This document shows, piece after piece, positions 18,693-30,598 of a stretch of DNA of 64,000 bases; position 1 is the stretch's first letter; each line of letters opens with the position of its first letter. Location: contig JAXHMB010000003.1 in the NCBI GenBank assembly GCA_034521755.1, forward strand, positions 496,001-560,000, in the 5' to 3' direction. Under the pieces are notes generated by a model, which was not told where the DNA came from, ran no database searches, and was given only the letters and a program-made list of their open reading frames with translations. Position numbers and translations under genes: made by a program. The stretch comes from JAXHMB01 sp034521755. Its GTDB lineage: Bacteria; Bacteroidota; Rhodothermia; Balneolales; Balneolaceae.

Positions 18693-19778
18693 ATGCTCTA
18701 CAAAAACCTGTTGAAGCCTCTTTTATTTAGTATGGAGGCCGAAAAAGCCCATGACATTACCTATGCTTTTGCACAACAGGCCGATAAATATTCGATCCTG
18801 AAGTTTCTAATTAAGGCAATTTACAACTACCAATCTAAAGAGCTTAGTCAAAGCTTTTGGGGAATCACATTTCGCAACCCAATAGGCTTAGCGGCTGGTT
18901 TTGATAAAAACGGACATATCCCGGAAACTATTGAAGCAATGGGAGCCGGTTTTACAGAAGTTGGAAGTATTACAGCAAACCCGAGTACCGGAAATCCCAA
19001 GCCAAGATCTTTCCGATTACCGAATGATGATGCGCTTATAAATCGCATGGGACTTAATAATGACGGGGCCAAAACTATTGTCAAAAGGCTCAAAAACAAA
19101 TCCCTGTCTATACCTTTGGGCATTAATGTAGCAAAAACTCATAATCCTTCAATCATGGGCGACAAGGCTATTGAGGACTACGTATTCAGCTTTACGGAAG
19201 CCCAAAAAGTTGCCGATTATATTACTATCAATATTTCATGCCCAAATACTGCCGAGGGTAAAACATTTGAAGATCCTTCGATTCTTGATGAGCTGCTTGC
19301 TGCTCTCAATATCAAGGCAGATGCAAGTATGGTGCCCTCTCTCGTTAAGTTCTCCTGCGACCTTAAAAAAGAAAAGTTAGTAGAGCTGCTGGATGTCTGT
19401 GAAAGTCATAGAGTACACGGATATGTTGCATCCAATACTTCTTCAAAAAGAGAGCACCTGCAAACTGACTCTGACACGTTAAAAAACATAGGACAAGGTG
19501 GACTAAGCGGAGTTCCCATTCATCAAAAAAGTGTGCAGCTGGTTAAGTGGATCAGCGAAGAAACAAAGGGGCAAAAACCAATTATAGGAGCAGGCGGCAT
19601 CAACTCATTCGAAAGTGCTTTGAACATGCTCAAAGCCGGGGCAGATTTGCTGCAAATTTATACAGGCTTTATTTATGAAGGGCCCGGCCTAGTTAAGGAT
19701 ATAAATAAAACTCTGACCGGATACCTGCGTGCTCGACAAGCCGATTCTCTATTGCAGCTGCCAACCCATAATTATTAG
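18693..19778 (+). CDS. pyrD: Dihydroorotate dehydrogenase (quinone), class 2
   Basis: Membrane-associated flavoprotein oxidising dihydroorotate to orotate in pyrimidine synthesis. The amphipathic N terminus (LLKPLLFSMEAEKAHDITYAFAQQ) is the class 2 membrane-binding helix pair. It is followed by FMN-binding FRNPIGLAAGFDKNG, GSITANPSTGNPKPRSFRLP and INRMGLNNDGA. The catalytic base serine is in ITINISCPNT, where the following residue is Cys rather than the usual Ser. The C-terminal phosphate-binding GAGGI and LQIYTGFIYEGPGLV are present. At 361 residues it is complete. It converges with the TPR lipoprotein gene, 15 nt apart. Confidence 0.96.
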   Translation: MLYKNLLKPLLFSMEAEKAHDITYAFAQQADKYSILKFLIKAIYNYQSKELSQSFWGITFRNPIGLAAGFDKNGHIPETIEAMGAGFTEVGSITANPSTGNPKPRSFRLPNDDALINRMGLNNDGAKTIVKRLKNKSLSIPLGINVAKTHNPSIMGDKAIEDYVFSFTEAQKVADYITINISCPNTAEGKTFEDPSILDELLAALNIKADASMVPSLVKFSCDLKKEKLVELLDVCESHRVHGYVASNTSSKREHLQTDSDTLKNIGQGGLSGVPIHQKSVQLVKWISEETKGQKPIIGAGGINSFESALNMLKAGADLLQIYTGFIYEGPGLVKDINKTLTGYLRARQADSLLQLPTHNY

Positions 19779-19793
19779 AGGCCTTTGCAAAGA

Positions 19794-22343
19794 CTAGTTC
19801 TCTACAGGAAAGCTCACCAAGCATTGTATATGTTCAATACTGTTCTCAAACTCAAACGGATAGAATACAAGGTGATTATTTATAGCAGTATTATACGCCG
19901 ACTCAAGTGAAGATAACGTACTCCTTGATTGCAGTTCAAAGTCTTTAACCTCACCCGTTCGTGAAATAGTAATTAAATACGATATAGAACCGGATAAGCG
20001 TTGGTTCCCAAGCTCTTCGGGCAGTTTAATATTACTCAAAAAGGCATTCATATCAGGCTTCACACGTGCTTCAACCCCCAATTGAGAACAGCTGGCGATA
20101 GAATCTTCAGGTGTATTTGCTGCAAGAATATCATTCAGCTTATCGACCTTCTCTTTATAAGGCTGAAGCTCAAATTCAGTTAGATGCTCATTTACAAGTA
20201 TTCGCACACTGTCCCAGTATGCACCGGTAAAAGGATTGACATTCCTTCTTTCAACTAAGATACTATCTTTCCTCCAGTACTGATGATAGGCCGTTGAATC
20301 AGTATTAGCCTTGGCCCGATTTAAATATCCCTGTAGTGCCCGAAAATGAATGTGAGGTGCTAAATTATTCGCCGCATTTTCTAGTGCCAAGGTACGGTAC
20401 CTTCGGGCTTTCACCATCGTAGAATCTTGTGTTTTTTCTATATCTTGAAACTGTTGCAAGAGGGGGTCTTCACTTTCACTTACAGATGAATTATCTGGAT
20501 TTTCTTGCTCCTTAATTCTTTGTGCATAAATGGTGTCTTCGTGTTCAGTCAAAATCTGTTTTGAAAGCACATCTGCTTTTGCAGTCTGATCATTAGATTT
20601 ATATACCTGATACAATGCATACTTTGTTCTGGCAATCAATGCTTCATCAGCATATTCACTATCAATCACTTTGGTAAAATAAGTCTCAGCGCTATCCGGC
20701 ATATTTAATGTCAGAAAAAACAGGTTGCCAATCTGATATTGTATATTAGCTTTTTCTCTGTGTGCCTGCCTCTTTTCTTCAGCCGTTCTAGGAATTTCAC
20801 TTACATCTATATTCAATGCTTCATCGCTGTAAGCGGCGCTGACAGAAGGGACTTCTGAACCGTTTATTTCAGGTATCTCTTGTTCATTTGTATTCCCCTG
20901 GATGGCTTCAGCCCGCCGCCAATTATCAACCAGTGGCCTGTTACCCCAAATCGCTTTAAAATTACTGGAAGCAGCGGATGCCAGCTGGGCATTTCGGTAG
21001 TTTAAGAAACCAAAATTATTTCCACGACCCGTATCTTCCCCTCCTTCAATATTCTCGTCTGGTACATTTGATAATACATTCCGCTCAGATTCGTCATCTT
21101 CTGCCAGCCGGTTGATTCGATTGCGCCTGATAATTTGCAAGGTAGAATCCAACTCTTCCTTGTTTAAACTTCCCAATGCCAATAAACTGTCAACATCTTG
21201 TTCCCTGGATTTTAGAGAAGCATAGCTTCCGTAAGCTGATGCCATCGGCGCGCCTGCTTCACCCTCAAAATTCTGCCCGGATACTGCCGATGAAGAGTCA
21301 AAGTAAGCTGCTGCAATTTCATAATCGTTGTAATAATCGCTGTATATTTTACCAAGTTGGTAATAGGCCTTGGATTGAATCTCAGGACCGGGTTGATTAA
21401 CCGTTGAACCAAGTAATTGTTTATACCTTTTCTCAGAACTTTCGGTTCTACCAAGAGCCTGCTCTGTCTTTGCAATTTGAAAAACAATCTCACTCATTCT
21501 TTCAAAATTTTTATCATCTTTAGACATACTTGAAAAGATATAGTAAGCCTGATCAAGGTTACCCGCCTTGCGTGCAATTTTTCCTTTACTTAACTCTGCC
21601 CAATAGCTGTACTGATAATCAGTATAAACTGAAGTGACTCTGTCAAAAATAAGATAGGCCTGATTGTAGTTTTCTAATTCCTCATGTACTTGGGCATACA
21701 AAAAATAGGCCCTCATTTTTAATGATCGGCCATCAAGATTAGATACCGAAGGTTTTAACTGGTCATGTGCAGCCTGCCAATTTCCAAGCATAACATGATG
21801 TTCAGCAATTAAAACCCGAGTCTCTGCTTCAAACTCAGGTTCCCATTGCTTCTCCAACACAGTTAACTCTTCTTCTAAGAAAGAAATACCTTCACTGTGT
21901 TGATTCAGATCCAATAATGTGCGCCCCTTCCAAATTACAGACTTCTGCCTCAATACCGGGTCTTGGGCAACCTCATAAAGTTCCTCAAACTTTTGTAATC
22001 CAAGATAATATTCTTTCCTGTAATAATATGATTTCCCCATTAAAAAAAGTGCGTTATCCACCCACTTGGAATCAGGGAACCTTCGAATAATTTGTGCTCC
22101 CTTGTCAATCGTATTCTGAAACTCTTCTGCAGCTGTTTGTGGGAGCTCCAAGTGCACCCGAACAGGTTTATCCGGATTAATAGATATATTTTGGCTTAAA
22201 ACCTTTTTCTGTCCTGCGTGAAAGCTTTTTTCAGCATTATAATAAGTGTTATAGTGAGCCCTGAAATTAGTCCAGGACTGCTGAACAGCTCCACCACAGC
22301 CTGCAACAAACATTGCCGTCAATATATAGGGTAACCATTTCAA
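19794..22343 (-). CDS. TPR-repeat lipoprotein, SprE/PorW-like, with TonB-C-like tail
   Basis: A large exported protein of 849 residues. The lipobox VAGC (Cys16) follows a short signal peptide. The block WTNFRAHYNTYYNAEKSFHAG just after it resembles the start of SprE/PorW proteins of the gliding/type IX secretion apparatus. Many TPR-type helices follow from about residue 60 to 620, with an Asn/Glu-rich linker around 400-500. The last 85 residues (SISYLITISRTGEVKDFELQSRSTL...) look like a TonB/energy-transducer C-terminal domain. No other T9SS gene is in the window, so the secretion role is a suggestion. It lies 24 nt downstream of pyk, probably in the same transcript. Confidence 0.75.
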   Translation of the reverse strand: MKWLPYILTAMFVAGCGGAVQQSWTNFRAHYNTYYNAEKSFHAGQKKVLSQNISINPDKPVRVHLELPQTAAEEFQNTIDKGAQIIRRFPDSKWVDNALFLMGKSYYYRKEYYLGLQKFEELYEVAQDPVLRQKSVIWKGRTLLDLNQHSEGISFLEEELTVLEKQWEPEFEAETRVLIAEHHVMLGNWQAAHDQLKPSVSNLDGRSLKMRAYFLYAQVHEELENYNQAYLIFDRVTSVYTDYQYSYWAELSKGKIARKAGNLDQAYYIFSSMSKDDKNFERMSEIVFQIAKTEQALGRTESSEKRYKQLLGSTVNQPGPEIQSKAYYQLGKIYSDYYNDYEIAAAYFDSSSAVSGQNFEGEAGAPMASAYGSYASLKSREQDVDSLLALGSLNKEELDSTLQIIRRNRINRLAEDDESERNVLSNVPDENIEGGEDTGRGNNFGFLNYRNAQLASAASSNFKAIWGNRPLVDNWRRAEAIQGNTNEQEIPEINGSEVPSVSAAYSDEALNIDVSEIPRTAEEKRQAHREKANIQYQIGNLFFLTLNMPDSAETYFTKVIDSEYADEALIARTKYALYQVYKSNDQTAKADVLSKQILTEHEDTIYAQRIKEQENPDNSSVSESEDPLLQQFQDIEKTQDSTMVKARRYRTLALENAANNLAPHIHFRALQGYLNRAKANTDSTAYHQYWRKDSILVERRNVNPFTGAYWDSVRILVNEHLTEFELQPYKEKVDKLNDILAANTPEDSIASCSQLGVEARVKPDMNAFLSNIKLPEELGNQRLSGSISYLITISRTGEVKDFELQSRSTLSSLESAYNTAINNHLVFYPFEFENSIEHIQCLVSFPVEN

Positions 22344-22367
22344 TATATTGTGGAGGTCATTTTATCA

Positions 22368-23804
22368 CTATTTAATAGTACTTACTTTAATCATATTGGT
22401 GCGGCCGCGTTTAGCAATAGGCATTCCCGTGGCAATAATGACACGGTCGCCCAAATCAACCATCCCATTATCTTTTAAGTACTCTTCCATTAGCCTTACA
22501 CTTTTATCCGTATCAAATATTTCATCAATTTTTACGGGCCGAACGCCCCAAACCAAAGCCAGCTGTCTGCGAACTTTATCACTTTCTGTAAAAGCAACCA
22601 ATGGTACCTGCGGACGAAATTTTGCTATTCTCCTTGCTGTACTTCCCGAATGAGTAATTGTACTTATAGCTTTCGCATCTACATTTTCTGCAAGCATTAC
22701 GCATGAATATGCAAGCGACTCTATAATTTGTTTCTCTTTCCACTCAGGTTTTTTGTACCCAAGGCTATTGTAAATATGAGAAGCATTCTTCTCAACAGAG
22801 CTGCATATTTTATCCATCGCCTTTAATGCTTCAATAGGATATTCGCCGGCAGCCGTTTCTCCAGATAACATTACTGCATCAGTCCCATCCAAAACAGCGT
22901 TAGCCACATCAGAGCTTTCTGCTCTGGTAGCGCGGGCATTCACCATCATTGACTCAAGCATTTGTGTAGCCGTAATAACCGGTTTCCCTGCTTTGCGACA
23001 GCGATCAATTATTTTTTTCTGTACAAGAGGTACGCGCTCGCTTGCTATTTCTATACCCAGGTCACCACGTGCCACCATAATAGCATTGGCCTCTTCAATA
23101 ATATCATCAATAACTCCAACAGCTTCGGGTTTTTCAATTTTGGCAATAATGCCGGCTTCACTGCCGGATGCCCGTACCCGCGAAATAACATCTTGAATAT
23201 CATTGGCAGATCTTACAAACGACATCGCTATATAATCTACCTGTTGCTCCAGCGCAAACTCAAGGTCTTCAATATCTTTTTTTGTGAGCGATGACATTGA
23301 CAATTTCACTCCCGGGAGGTTTACGCCCTTTCGGGATTTTAACTTGCCGCCAACAATAACCTGGGCAATAATTTCGCTGCCCTCTATTTTTACAACTTTA
23401 AGTTCAAGCAGGCCGTCATCCATAAGAATACGATCTCCGGCTTCGGCATCTTCCGACAGTTTGCTATAATCTATCGGAACTACTTCAGATGTTCCCTCCT
23501 TTTCATTATCTGAGGTAAGCGTTACATAAGTCCCGCTTTCCAAATGCTGAGCTCCCTCCTTCATGTTGCCAACCCGAATTTTGGGGCCCTGTAAATCTGC
23601 AAGAATAGGAACAGGAATTTCATACATCGCCGAGATCTTGTTTATCAATTCAATAACCCCTGCATGTTCTTCATGACTCCCATGAGAAAAATTAATCCGG
23701 GCCATGTCCATCCCATTTTGGATAAGCTCCTTTATTCTTTCTTCAGTATTACTGCTCGGACCCAGGGTGCAAACAATTTTAGTACGGCGATCTTTTAGAA
23801 ACAT
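22368..23804 (-). CDS. pyk: Pyruvate kinase
   Basis: Last enzyme of glycolysis, transferring phosphate from PEP to ADP. The 478 residues start with KIVCTLGPSS and include MDMARINFSHG, PILADLQGPKIRVG, GILEIAS-type substrate blocks (here MVARGDLGIEIASERVPLVQK), the catalytic-lysine signature IIAKIEKPEAVGVIDDI, and PVITATQMLESM, then SGETAAGEYP. The C-terminal allosteric domain ends with GRTNMIKV. Its length is normal. It leads a two-gene transcript with the TPR lipoprotein. The 222-nt A/T-rich gap to the divergent GWxTD gene should hold its promoter; I see no clear box. Confidence 0.98.
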   Translation of the reverse strand: MFLKDRRTKIVCTLGPSSNTEERIKELIQNGMDMARINFSHGSHEEHAGVIELINKISAMYEIPVPILADLQGPKIRVGNMKEGAQHLESGTYVTLTSDNEKEGTSEVVPIDYSKLSEDAEAGDRILMDDGLLELKVVKIEGSEIIAQVIVGGKLKSRKGVNLPGVKLSMSSLTKKDIEDLEFALEQQVDYIAMSFVRSANDIQDVISRVRASGSEAGIIAKIEKPEAVGVIDDIIEEANAIMVARGDLGIEIASERVPLVQKKIIDRCRKAGKPVITATQMLESMMVNARATRAESSDVANAVLDGTDAVMLSGETAAGEYPIEALKAMDKICSSVEKNASHIYNSLGYKKPEWKEKQIIESLAYSCVMLAENVDAKAISTITHSGSTARRIAKFRPQVPLVAFTESDKVRRQLALVWGVRPVKIDEIFDTDKSVRLMEEYLKDNGMVDLGDRVIIATGMPIAKRGRTNMIKVSTIK

Positions 23805-24027
23805 AAATTTAAATTTAAAACATTTTTGAGAATATCAGAGCAATATGTGGCTGAACTTATAAAAACATTTGATACCCTAATAAACTATAAGTTAAAAATT
23901 AACTTTAAGACTTTTTTACTTATTCCAAGAAATTACATTGACAAAAGTAATATTTACATTATCGTAGGAGTTAAATATTATAGATAATATATTTACAATC
24001 AGAAACGGTATTTCAAATAGTTATTCA

Positions 24028-25468
24028 ATGATTAAGATTAGACCGCAAAACTTTAACATAAATTTAATTTTAATTTTTGTGCTGGTTTTTCTTGCAAGTT
24101 GCGCGCGGCAATCCAATCCTGATATAGGCCGGGGCTCTACCTATCAATTTGTAGAAGGTTATCCGGAGCTTCGCTTTTCTACTGTAGGCTTCATTAATGA
24201 ACAAGGGATTCCAACTCTAAATATTACAGCAAGCATAGTTTATGGCAGCCTCATATATAAAGAGGTAGACTCTGAACAACAGGCAAATATAGGTATTGAA
24301 ATTCGAATTGTAGATATGTCTGAATCAAAAGAAAATAGGAGCCCTGTTGAAACTAAGCAATACAGTTATACCTTCAGCCAAGATGATACAAACATCATTA
24401 ACAGTCAGGACTCATTTGACTTCCAGGAACAAATAGAAGTATCACCCGGAAGCTATAAGATATATTTTACTGTAACCGACCAGCATTCCGGAAAAACTAT
24501 AGCAAGAACTGCAACATCATCTATCCCTGATCCCAATAATAATGAGCTGGCTCTCACTGAAATACGAATGCTCGGCAAAGATATGGATGCAAGTTCTCCA
24601 GAATGGATTCCCATTAATACCTATGATGTAACAAGTGCAATTGATTCTTTGAGGTTCATCTTTCAGGTAACAAACAATAAATCTGAGGAACCCCTTTCCA
24701 TTAGCTCAGAATTAGTACGTTTTAGGTCCGACTCATCTATTGCCCGACCCATGCATTTTAACAATTATTCTCCCTCAAGCATAACCTATAAGGGTGTCGA
24801 CTATTCTGAAGAAACAATTATACAAGAACGGCAACGTCAGCTTTTACAAGAAGGAAGTGTACTTATTGAATTTAGATTTGCTAAACAGCCGCGCGGCAAC
24901 TACCGGTTTCGGGTACAATCAGACAAAGAAGAAACCCAATTATTTAAGGCGCGGGATTTTGGTGTAAAAAGCAAAAATTATCCGGCTCTTAAAACAGCAA
25001 GAGAATTAGCTCGTCCCCTGGCTTACCTGATGAACGATAAAGAACATGATGCATTAATGTCTATCTCTAATTCTGATTCTTTAAAAAAGGAAATTGACAG
25101 ATTTTGGTTAAAAAATATTGGCAACCAAAATAAAGCGGTCAATGTTCTAAAAATGTATTACGAACGGGTTGAAGCAGCAAATAAACAGTTTTCATCGTTC
25201 AAGGAAGGATGGAAAACAGATACAGGTATGATTTACATTCTGTTTGGGCCTCCCTGGCAGGTAGAAAAATCCGAAACAAATGCGATGGGCTTACACTTAC
25301 AATAGTAACGATCCGGACTATAATTATTATTTCCAGGCATCAGATCTCAAGTCTGAATTCTACCCATTTGACAACTACCTGCTGATGAGGCAGCAACAGT
25401 ATTTTAGTATCCAGTATAATCAAGTACAGCTTTGGCTGACAGGTCAAATCCTAAACAAACGACTTTAG
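24028..25468 (+). pseudogene. GWxTD domain-containing lipoprotein, one frameshift
   Basis: Exported protein of unknown function. The signal peptide ends in lipobox LASC. Beta-rich N-terminal region, then a C-terminal GWxTD domain with the family motif in FKEGWKTDTGMIYILFGPPW. The frame stops at 25303-25305; a single-base shift near 25275-25285 rejoins it to RWAYTYNSNDPDYNYYFQ and carries it to 25468, giving about 480 residues, normal for the family. The GWxTD domain therefore spans the break. As with its neighbours, there is no other damage. It is upstream of susC by 376 nt and reads the same way. The family occurs in Bacteroidota, Chlorobiota, Rhodothermota and Balneolota, often next to outer-membrane proteins. 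Confidence 0.8.
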
Positions 25469-25843
25469 CGCAAGCAACATCGATTACATACAATTTGGTA
25501 GTGTGCTCTGCCTTTTCTTATGATTAAAAAATAAAATTTACCCAATCTGCTTTCATAACCTAAAAAATATGCGCTAAGAGCAGCAATGGCATAATTTTAT
25601 TAGGTTTTATGAGAAATTTTTTTGTTTTTTTGTACCGAAAAATTACCTTTATTAACAGTACTGTTTAAGTCAGTACAAGCTGGCTGCCACATTTGTAAAC
25701 AGTGCGTTAAAAAAGCAGAAGGAAATTGTTAAACTTTGGGTCATTACTTGCTCTCTTAAATGTGGCCTCAGCAGGTCTAAAGCCCATTTTTTTAGCCTTT
25801 CTACTGCTTCTTTTCAAATCATAATCAAATAATGAGGTTATTT
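25469..25843. other. Intergenic region before susC
   Basis: 375 nt without a credible gene. It holds the promoter-like element described separately and a leader of roughly 180 nt before the susC start. The leader has no obvious strong hairpin followed by T-run and I recognise no riboswitch. Confidence 0.6.
25621..25651 (+). promoter_or_regulatory. Bacteroidota-type promoter of susC
   Basis: TTTG at 25621-25624, exactly 19 nt, then TACCTTTA at 25644-25651, against the Bacteroidota consensus TTTG (-33), 19-21 nt, TAnnTTTG (-7); only the last base differs. It would give a 5' leader of about 185 nt before susC. Confidence 0.5.
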
Positions 25844-28800
25844 ATGCTTAGAAAGCTACTCAACTCAGTAGTCATTGTTCTGGTTTTTGCGTCTATTAGT
25901 TTCGCACAGACCGGCTCATTGACAGGAACTATAACTGATGCTTCCTCAGGCGATGTCCTCCCGGGTTCCAACGTTCTTATCGTTGAACTCTCGAGAGGTG
26001 CACCTACCAATGCGGATGGTGTATACGAAGTACGAAACATCCCTGTAGGAACTTATACTGTTCGCGCTTCCTTCCTTGGATATAGCGTTAACGAACAGCA
26101 AGTAGAAATTAGTTCAGGGGAAAACACCCTTGACATTCAACTTCAACCAGACACCTTCGGTCTTGACGAAATCGTTGTTACCGGTGTAATTTCCGGAACT
26201 CCGAAAAAGAAGCTTGCTTTTACAGTAAGCAGCGTCAGCTCTGAAGAACTCGAAAAAGTACCTGCCAGCAACGTTGCCGGTGCTTTGCAGGGTAAAATGG
26301 CCGGTGTAAAGGTTATTAACAATACTGGTGCTCCAGGCGGTGCCGCTTCAATTCGTTTGCGTGGTTCTACTGCAATCGGAGGCGGTAGTGGTGGAGACCA
26401 AGATCCTCTCATCATCGTTGATGGTGTGATTCTTGAAGGTACACTTGCCGACATCCCTACCCAGAGCATCAAGAACATTGAGGTTCTGAAAGGTGCTTCT
26501 GCTGCATCACTTTACGGCTCCAGAGCTGCTAATGGTGTAATTCAGATTTTCACCAACCGTGGCAGCTAAGGCGCAACCGGGTAAAACTAATGTAGTCATT
26601 AAACGAATATGGTACTTCGTTCTTAAGGCAAGCAATGGCCTCTGCGAGAAAGCCACAGCTTTACTCACAGCTCAGGAAGTTACTAATGCCGGTGGTAACC
26701 CAGCAAACTACAGCCTAGATCCAACAGGCAGTTACATGGTAGACGGTAATAACAACCGTATCCAAGCTGCTGACGGTATTGCTGACAACCCATACGGACA
26801 GACTTTCGATCAGTTAGACCGTGTTTATGATCCGGGAACAACGTTGAATAACTTTGTTTCTGTTTCACAATAATGAGACATCCAACTTCTCTCTTTCATT
26901 CTCTAACTTCAGAGAATCAGGAGTTGTTAAGTATACTGACGGATACAACCGACAAAACGTACGGTTTAACCTTTACCAAAACATTACTGAAGGTTTAGAT
27001 CTTTCAGCCAGTGGTAGTTACTCACAGTCTACAAACGACCAGGTAACACAGGGTCCGGGATCTCCTTTCTGGGGCGCTGTATTTATGCAGCCTAACTACG
27101 ACATTCTTGCTGATAACGAAGAAGACGGATCTCGATTTAATGTAAACGCTGATCCCTATTCTGTAGAGGACAACCCTCTGTATAGTTTAGATCAGGAAGA
27201 GCGTACTACAGATCGTAACCGCTACTTAGGAAATATGCAACTCAAGTATCGTCCTATTCAGCCTGTATTGCTTGAAGCCAGCTACAGTATCGACCGGACC
27301 AATTCAGTCTATGAGCGATTTATTCCCAAAGGAATCCTTTCAAGTACTGGTTTTTCAACCAGCTCAAACTCAGGTCAGCTGCGTCGTTCTACCTTTGAGA
27401 ACGTTGCTCAAAACATGAGCGTTACTGCCGGATACGATGAACGTTTCGGTGATGTTAACGTACGTGTTAAAGCAAGTTACCTCTATGAGGACAGTGATTT
27501 CCAATCATTTGGTGCTACCGGTAACGACTTCGCCATTGGTGGAGTTAAGTCCTGGGATGCTATCCAAAGCAGTGGTACAAAGAGCCTGGACAACAGGACC
27601 ACACAAGTACGATCCGAAAACATTTTCGGTATCGTAGCTCTTGACTACAAAGACCGTTATATCTTTGACCTGTTGGTTCGTCGAGATGGTTCATCTCTCT
27701 TTGGTGAAGATGAGCGTTATAACAACTACTTCCGTGCTTCCGGTGCTTACCGTATCACAGAAGATGTTGACATACCTGGATTCAATGAATTGAAAGTACG
27801 TGCCTCTTATGGTACTGCCGGTCTGCGTCCTCCGTTCTCAGCACAATACTTAACATACAACCTTAGCGGTGGTAACCCATCCAAGAATACCTTGGGTAAC
27901 CCTGAATCGAAGCCTGCTCTTTCAAAAGAGCTTGAGGTTGGACTTAACGCTGAGTTCCTGAACAGGTTCTCATTCGAAGGTTCTTATTCAACAACTACTG
28001 TTGAAGACCAATCCCTTAACGTACCTCTGCTGCTTTCGCAGGTGGATTCAACTCCAGATGGGAAAATGCAGGTACTATCGAAACCAACACTATTGAAGCT
28101 TCTCTTAACGCGCAGGCTATTCAGCAGCGTGACATGAGCTTGAGCTTCGGAGTTATCTTCGATCGTACACGTCAGGAGATTACCGAACTGGACGTTGCAC
28201 CTTTCTTCCAAGGGCCTACAACACAGAATGCTGATGTATTCTTTGTGGCCGAAGGAGAAACATACGGTGTAATGTACGGTACTAAGTGGGCTACGAGCAT
28301 CGATCAGCTTACACAAAATCAGATTGCAAATGCTGGTGGACAAGCTGCTCTTAGCGTAAACAGTGACGGTTATGTTGTTACCGGAGAAGGAACACCTTCT
28401 GAGGCTCCTATCAACAGACTTAACGAAGATGGAGATTCCATTATTAAGATTGGAGATGTTAACCCTGACTTTAACGTAGGGTTCTCAAGTAACTTCAATT
28501 ACAAAGGTTTTGGACTCTACATGCTTTGGGACGCCAAAATTGGCGGCGATATTTACAACCAAACAAAGCAGTGGTTGTTCAGAGAAGCCAGACATGGAGA
28601 AGTAGACCAAGCTGGAAAATCCGACAAGAAGCCGGAAAACTATTACAGAGCTTTCTATAACACCAACAACCCAAGTTCTTACTTCGTGGAAGATGGTACG
28701 TATATTAAGCTGCGTGAAGTTTCTGTTTCTTATAGATTCGGACAAGATCAGCTGGGAAGCCTTGGCAACGTATTTGAGAGCATCAATATTAGTGCCATTG

Positions 28801-28946
28801 GCCGTAACCTACTTACTATCACTGACTACTCAGGTTACGATCCTGAAGTTGCTGGTGTAAATGGCGACCCGACAAACTTCGCCTTTGATGGATTTACATA
28901 TCCTAACTTTACATCAATTTCTGGATCTCTGGAACTCAGATTCTAG
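25844..28946 (+). pseudogene. SusC/RagA-type TonB-dependent outer-membrane protein, about five frameshifts
   Basis: Outer-membrane transporter for oligosaccharides or peptides together with the following SusD. ATG at 25844 is preferred over 25832 because GAGG lies just ahead of it. In order: signal peptide ending FAQ; carboxypeptidase-regulatory-like domain (GSLTGTITDASSGDVLPGSNV); plug domain with LDEIVVTGV, LRGSTAIGG, DPLIIVDGVI and GAAS..YGSRAANGVI; a long beta-barrel; C-terminal strand ending SLELRF. The frame changes near 26565, 26605, 26655, 26868 and 28045, each a shift of one base position. Rejoined it is about 1,030 residues, full length for SusC. Apart from stops reached after a shift, the coding content is intact. 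Confidence 0.85.
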
Positions 28947-28970
28947 ATTTAATTTAAAAAGAGATTACTT

Positions 28971-30574
28971 ATGAAATCTTTAAAATATATCTTAAAAACT
29001 AAGCATGAACTCCTTGGCTTGTTTGTACTTGCCGCAGGTTGCGCAGATTTAGCGGTTGAGAATAAAAACTCACCGACTACAGCCCAGGTGTTATCTGAAC
29101 CTGCCGATATTGAATCACTGGTACAAACCGGCTTTGTAGGCTGGTGGCAAGCAACTACAGGCACTTATGTGGCTGGGTTGCGTGTTGGATCAGACGTTTA
29201 TTCCTGCTCGTGGGGTAACTTTGATATGAGAAACCGTGGTACAGAACCACGTATCCCATATGACAACAACCCTACTGCCAGTGGCGATGCAAAAGCAATG
29301 GCTGAAGACCCATGGTACGGTCTTTATGGAAACCTGGTACAAGCTAATGACTACCTTCAGGCTATGGAAGAGCAGGATTTAACTATTCCGAGCCCTGATG
29401 CACCAGCAGTTTCTGATGAAGACTACACTACAATGGTTACTGCTGCAGCCAGACTGCTTCAAGGTTTAACCCTTGGCGATCTTGGACTGTATTTCGACAA
29501 AGCATTTATCTTTGACGAAACGACTACCCAAGACGAGCTGCTTAATCTTCAATTTAGCTCACCTGCAGATGTACTTGCAGCGGCAGATGCTAAGCTTGCA
29601 GAAGCAGCCAACCTTGCCAGTGGCTTACCGGCTGCTGTAACACTTGGTGACGGCTATATCAGCGGTTACGATGGTATGACCATGAACGATGAATTCGTTC
29701 AGCTTGTCAATACACTGCGTGCCCGTTATATGGTACTCGGTGCTCGTACACCTGCTGAAAATAGCGCCCTTGACTGGAATGCTATTAAAGGATTCGCTGC
29801 CAATGGCATAGACTTTGACTTCTCTCCTGTTGGCAACTATGAATTCTGGTTCAGCTATCCACTGCTTTACAGTGATAGTGCCTTAGGTAACTGGGCACGT
29901 ATGGACCAAAGTATCGTTTGTGAAATGGACCCGAGTCAGCAATGTACTTATCCTACAGATGGCACCTTCCTGGACAAGCATCATCTAACGATGATCGCCT
30001 GACATCTGACTGGGTACATGATGCTAACATTCCTTACCCGGCATCTCGTGGTTTGTACTTCTATACAGAATACGAGCCAAACAGATATCCACAAATGTCC
30101 TTCTTTAACCCCAACGGCGCGGTTGGCCCTATGCCACACGTCTTACAGGCTGAGAATGACCTGATGTGGGCTGAAGCTGTTGCACGTACCAATGATGCAG
30201 CTAACTATGCAGCTGCTGCTCAGGCCGTAAACAACACGCGTGTTGGTCGCGGTAACTTATCACCTATGGATGCAACAGATTTCACTGCAGGTAACGCCAT
30301 AGATATGATCCGTTACGAGCGTGAGATTGAGTTATTTAACTCTGGCTTCATGCAGGCTACAGGTGACAGAAGAAGATTTGGAGAACTGCAGACCGGTTCA
30401 TTGATTCACTATCCGGTACCTGCTAAAGAACTCCTGATTCTTCAGCAAGAGCTGTACACTTATGGTGGTGTGAATAACACTGATCAGGATGGTACTGCCG
30501 GTAAAGTCGGAGAGAATCCATTCGATATTAAGCTTACTAACGTTAAGGATCTTGACATCCCAACGAAGCAATAA
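28971..30574 (+). pseudogene. SusD/RagB-family lipoprotein, one frameshift
   Basis: Surface lipoprotein that captures the substrate for the SusC partner. The N terminus has a lipoprotein signal with Cys in VLAAGCADLAVEN, then the typical NSPTTAQVLSEPADIESLV. A helical SusD body follows. The first frame ends at 30002; a single-base shift around 29955-29985 rejoins it to SSNDDRLTSDWVHDANIPYP and continues to 30574, including ENDLMWAEAVARTND and MIRYEREIELF, the conserved C-terminal SusD blocks. Joined length is about 530 residues, normal. It begins 24 nt after susC and is followed by a strong terminator, so susC-susD form the transcript end. Confidence 0.85.
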
Positions 30575-30598
30575 GCTTTAATTCACTAAGATTTAAAA

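Noticed and set aside
25844..28946. Programmed frameshifting in susC
   Set aside because: Five scattered changes of frame without slippery heptamers fit sequence error or decay, not recoding.
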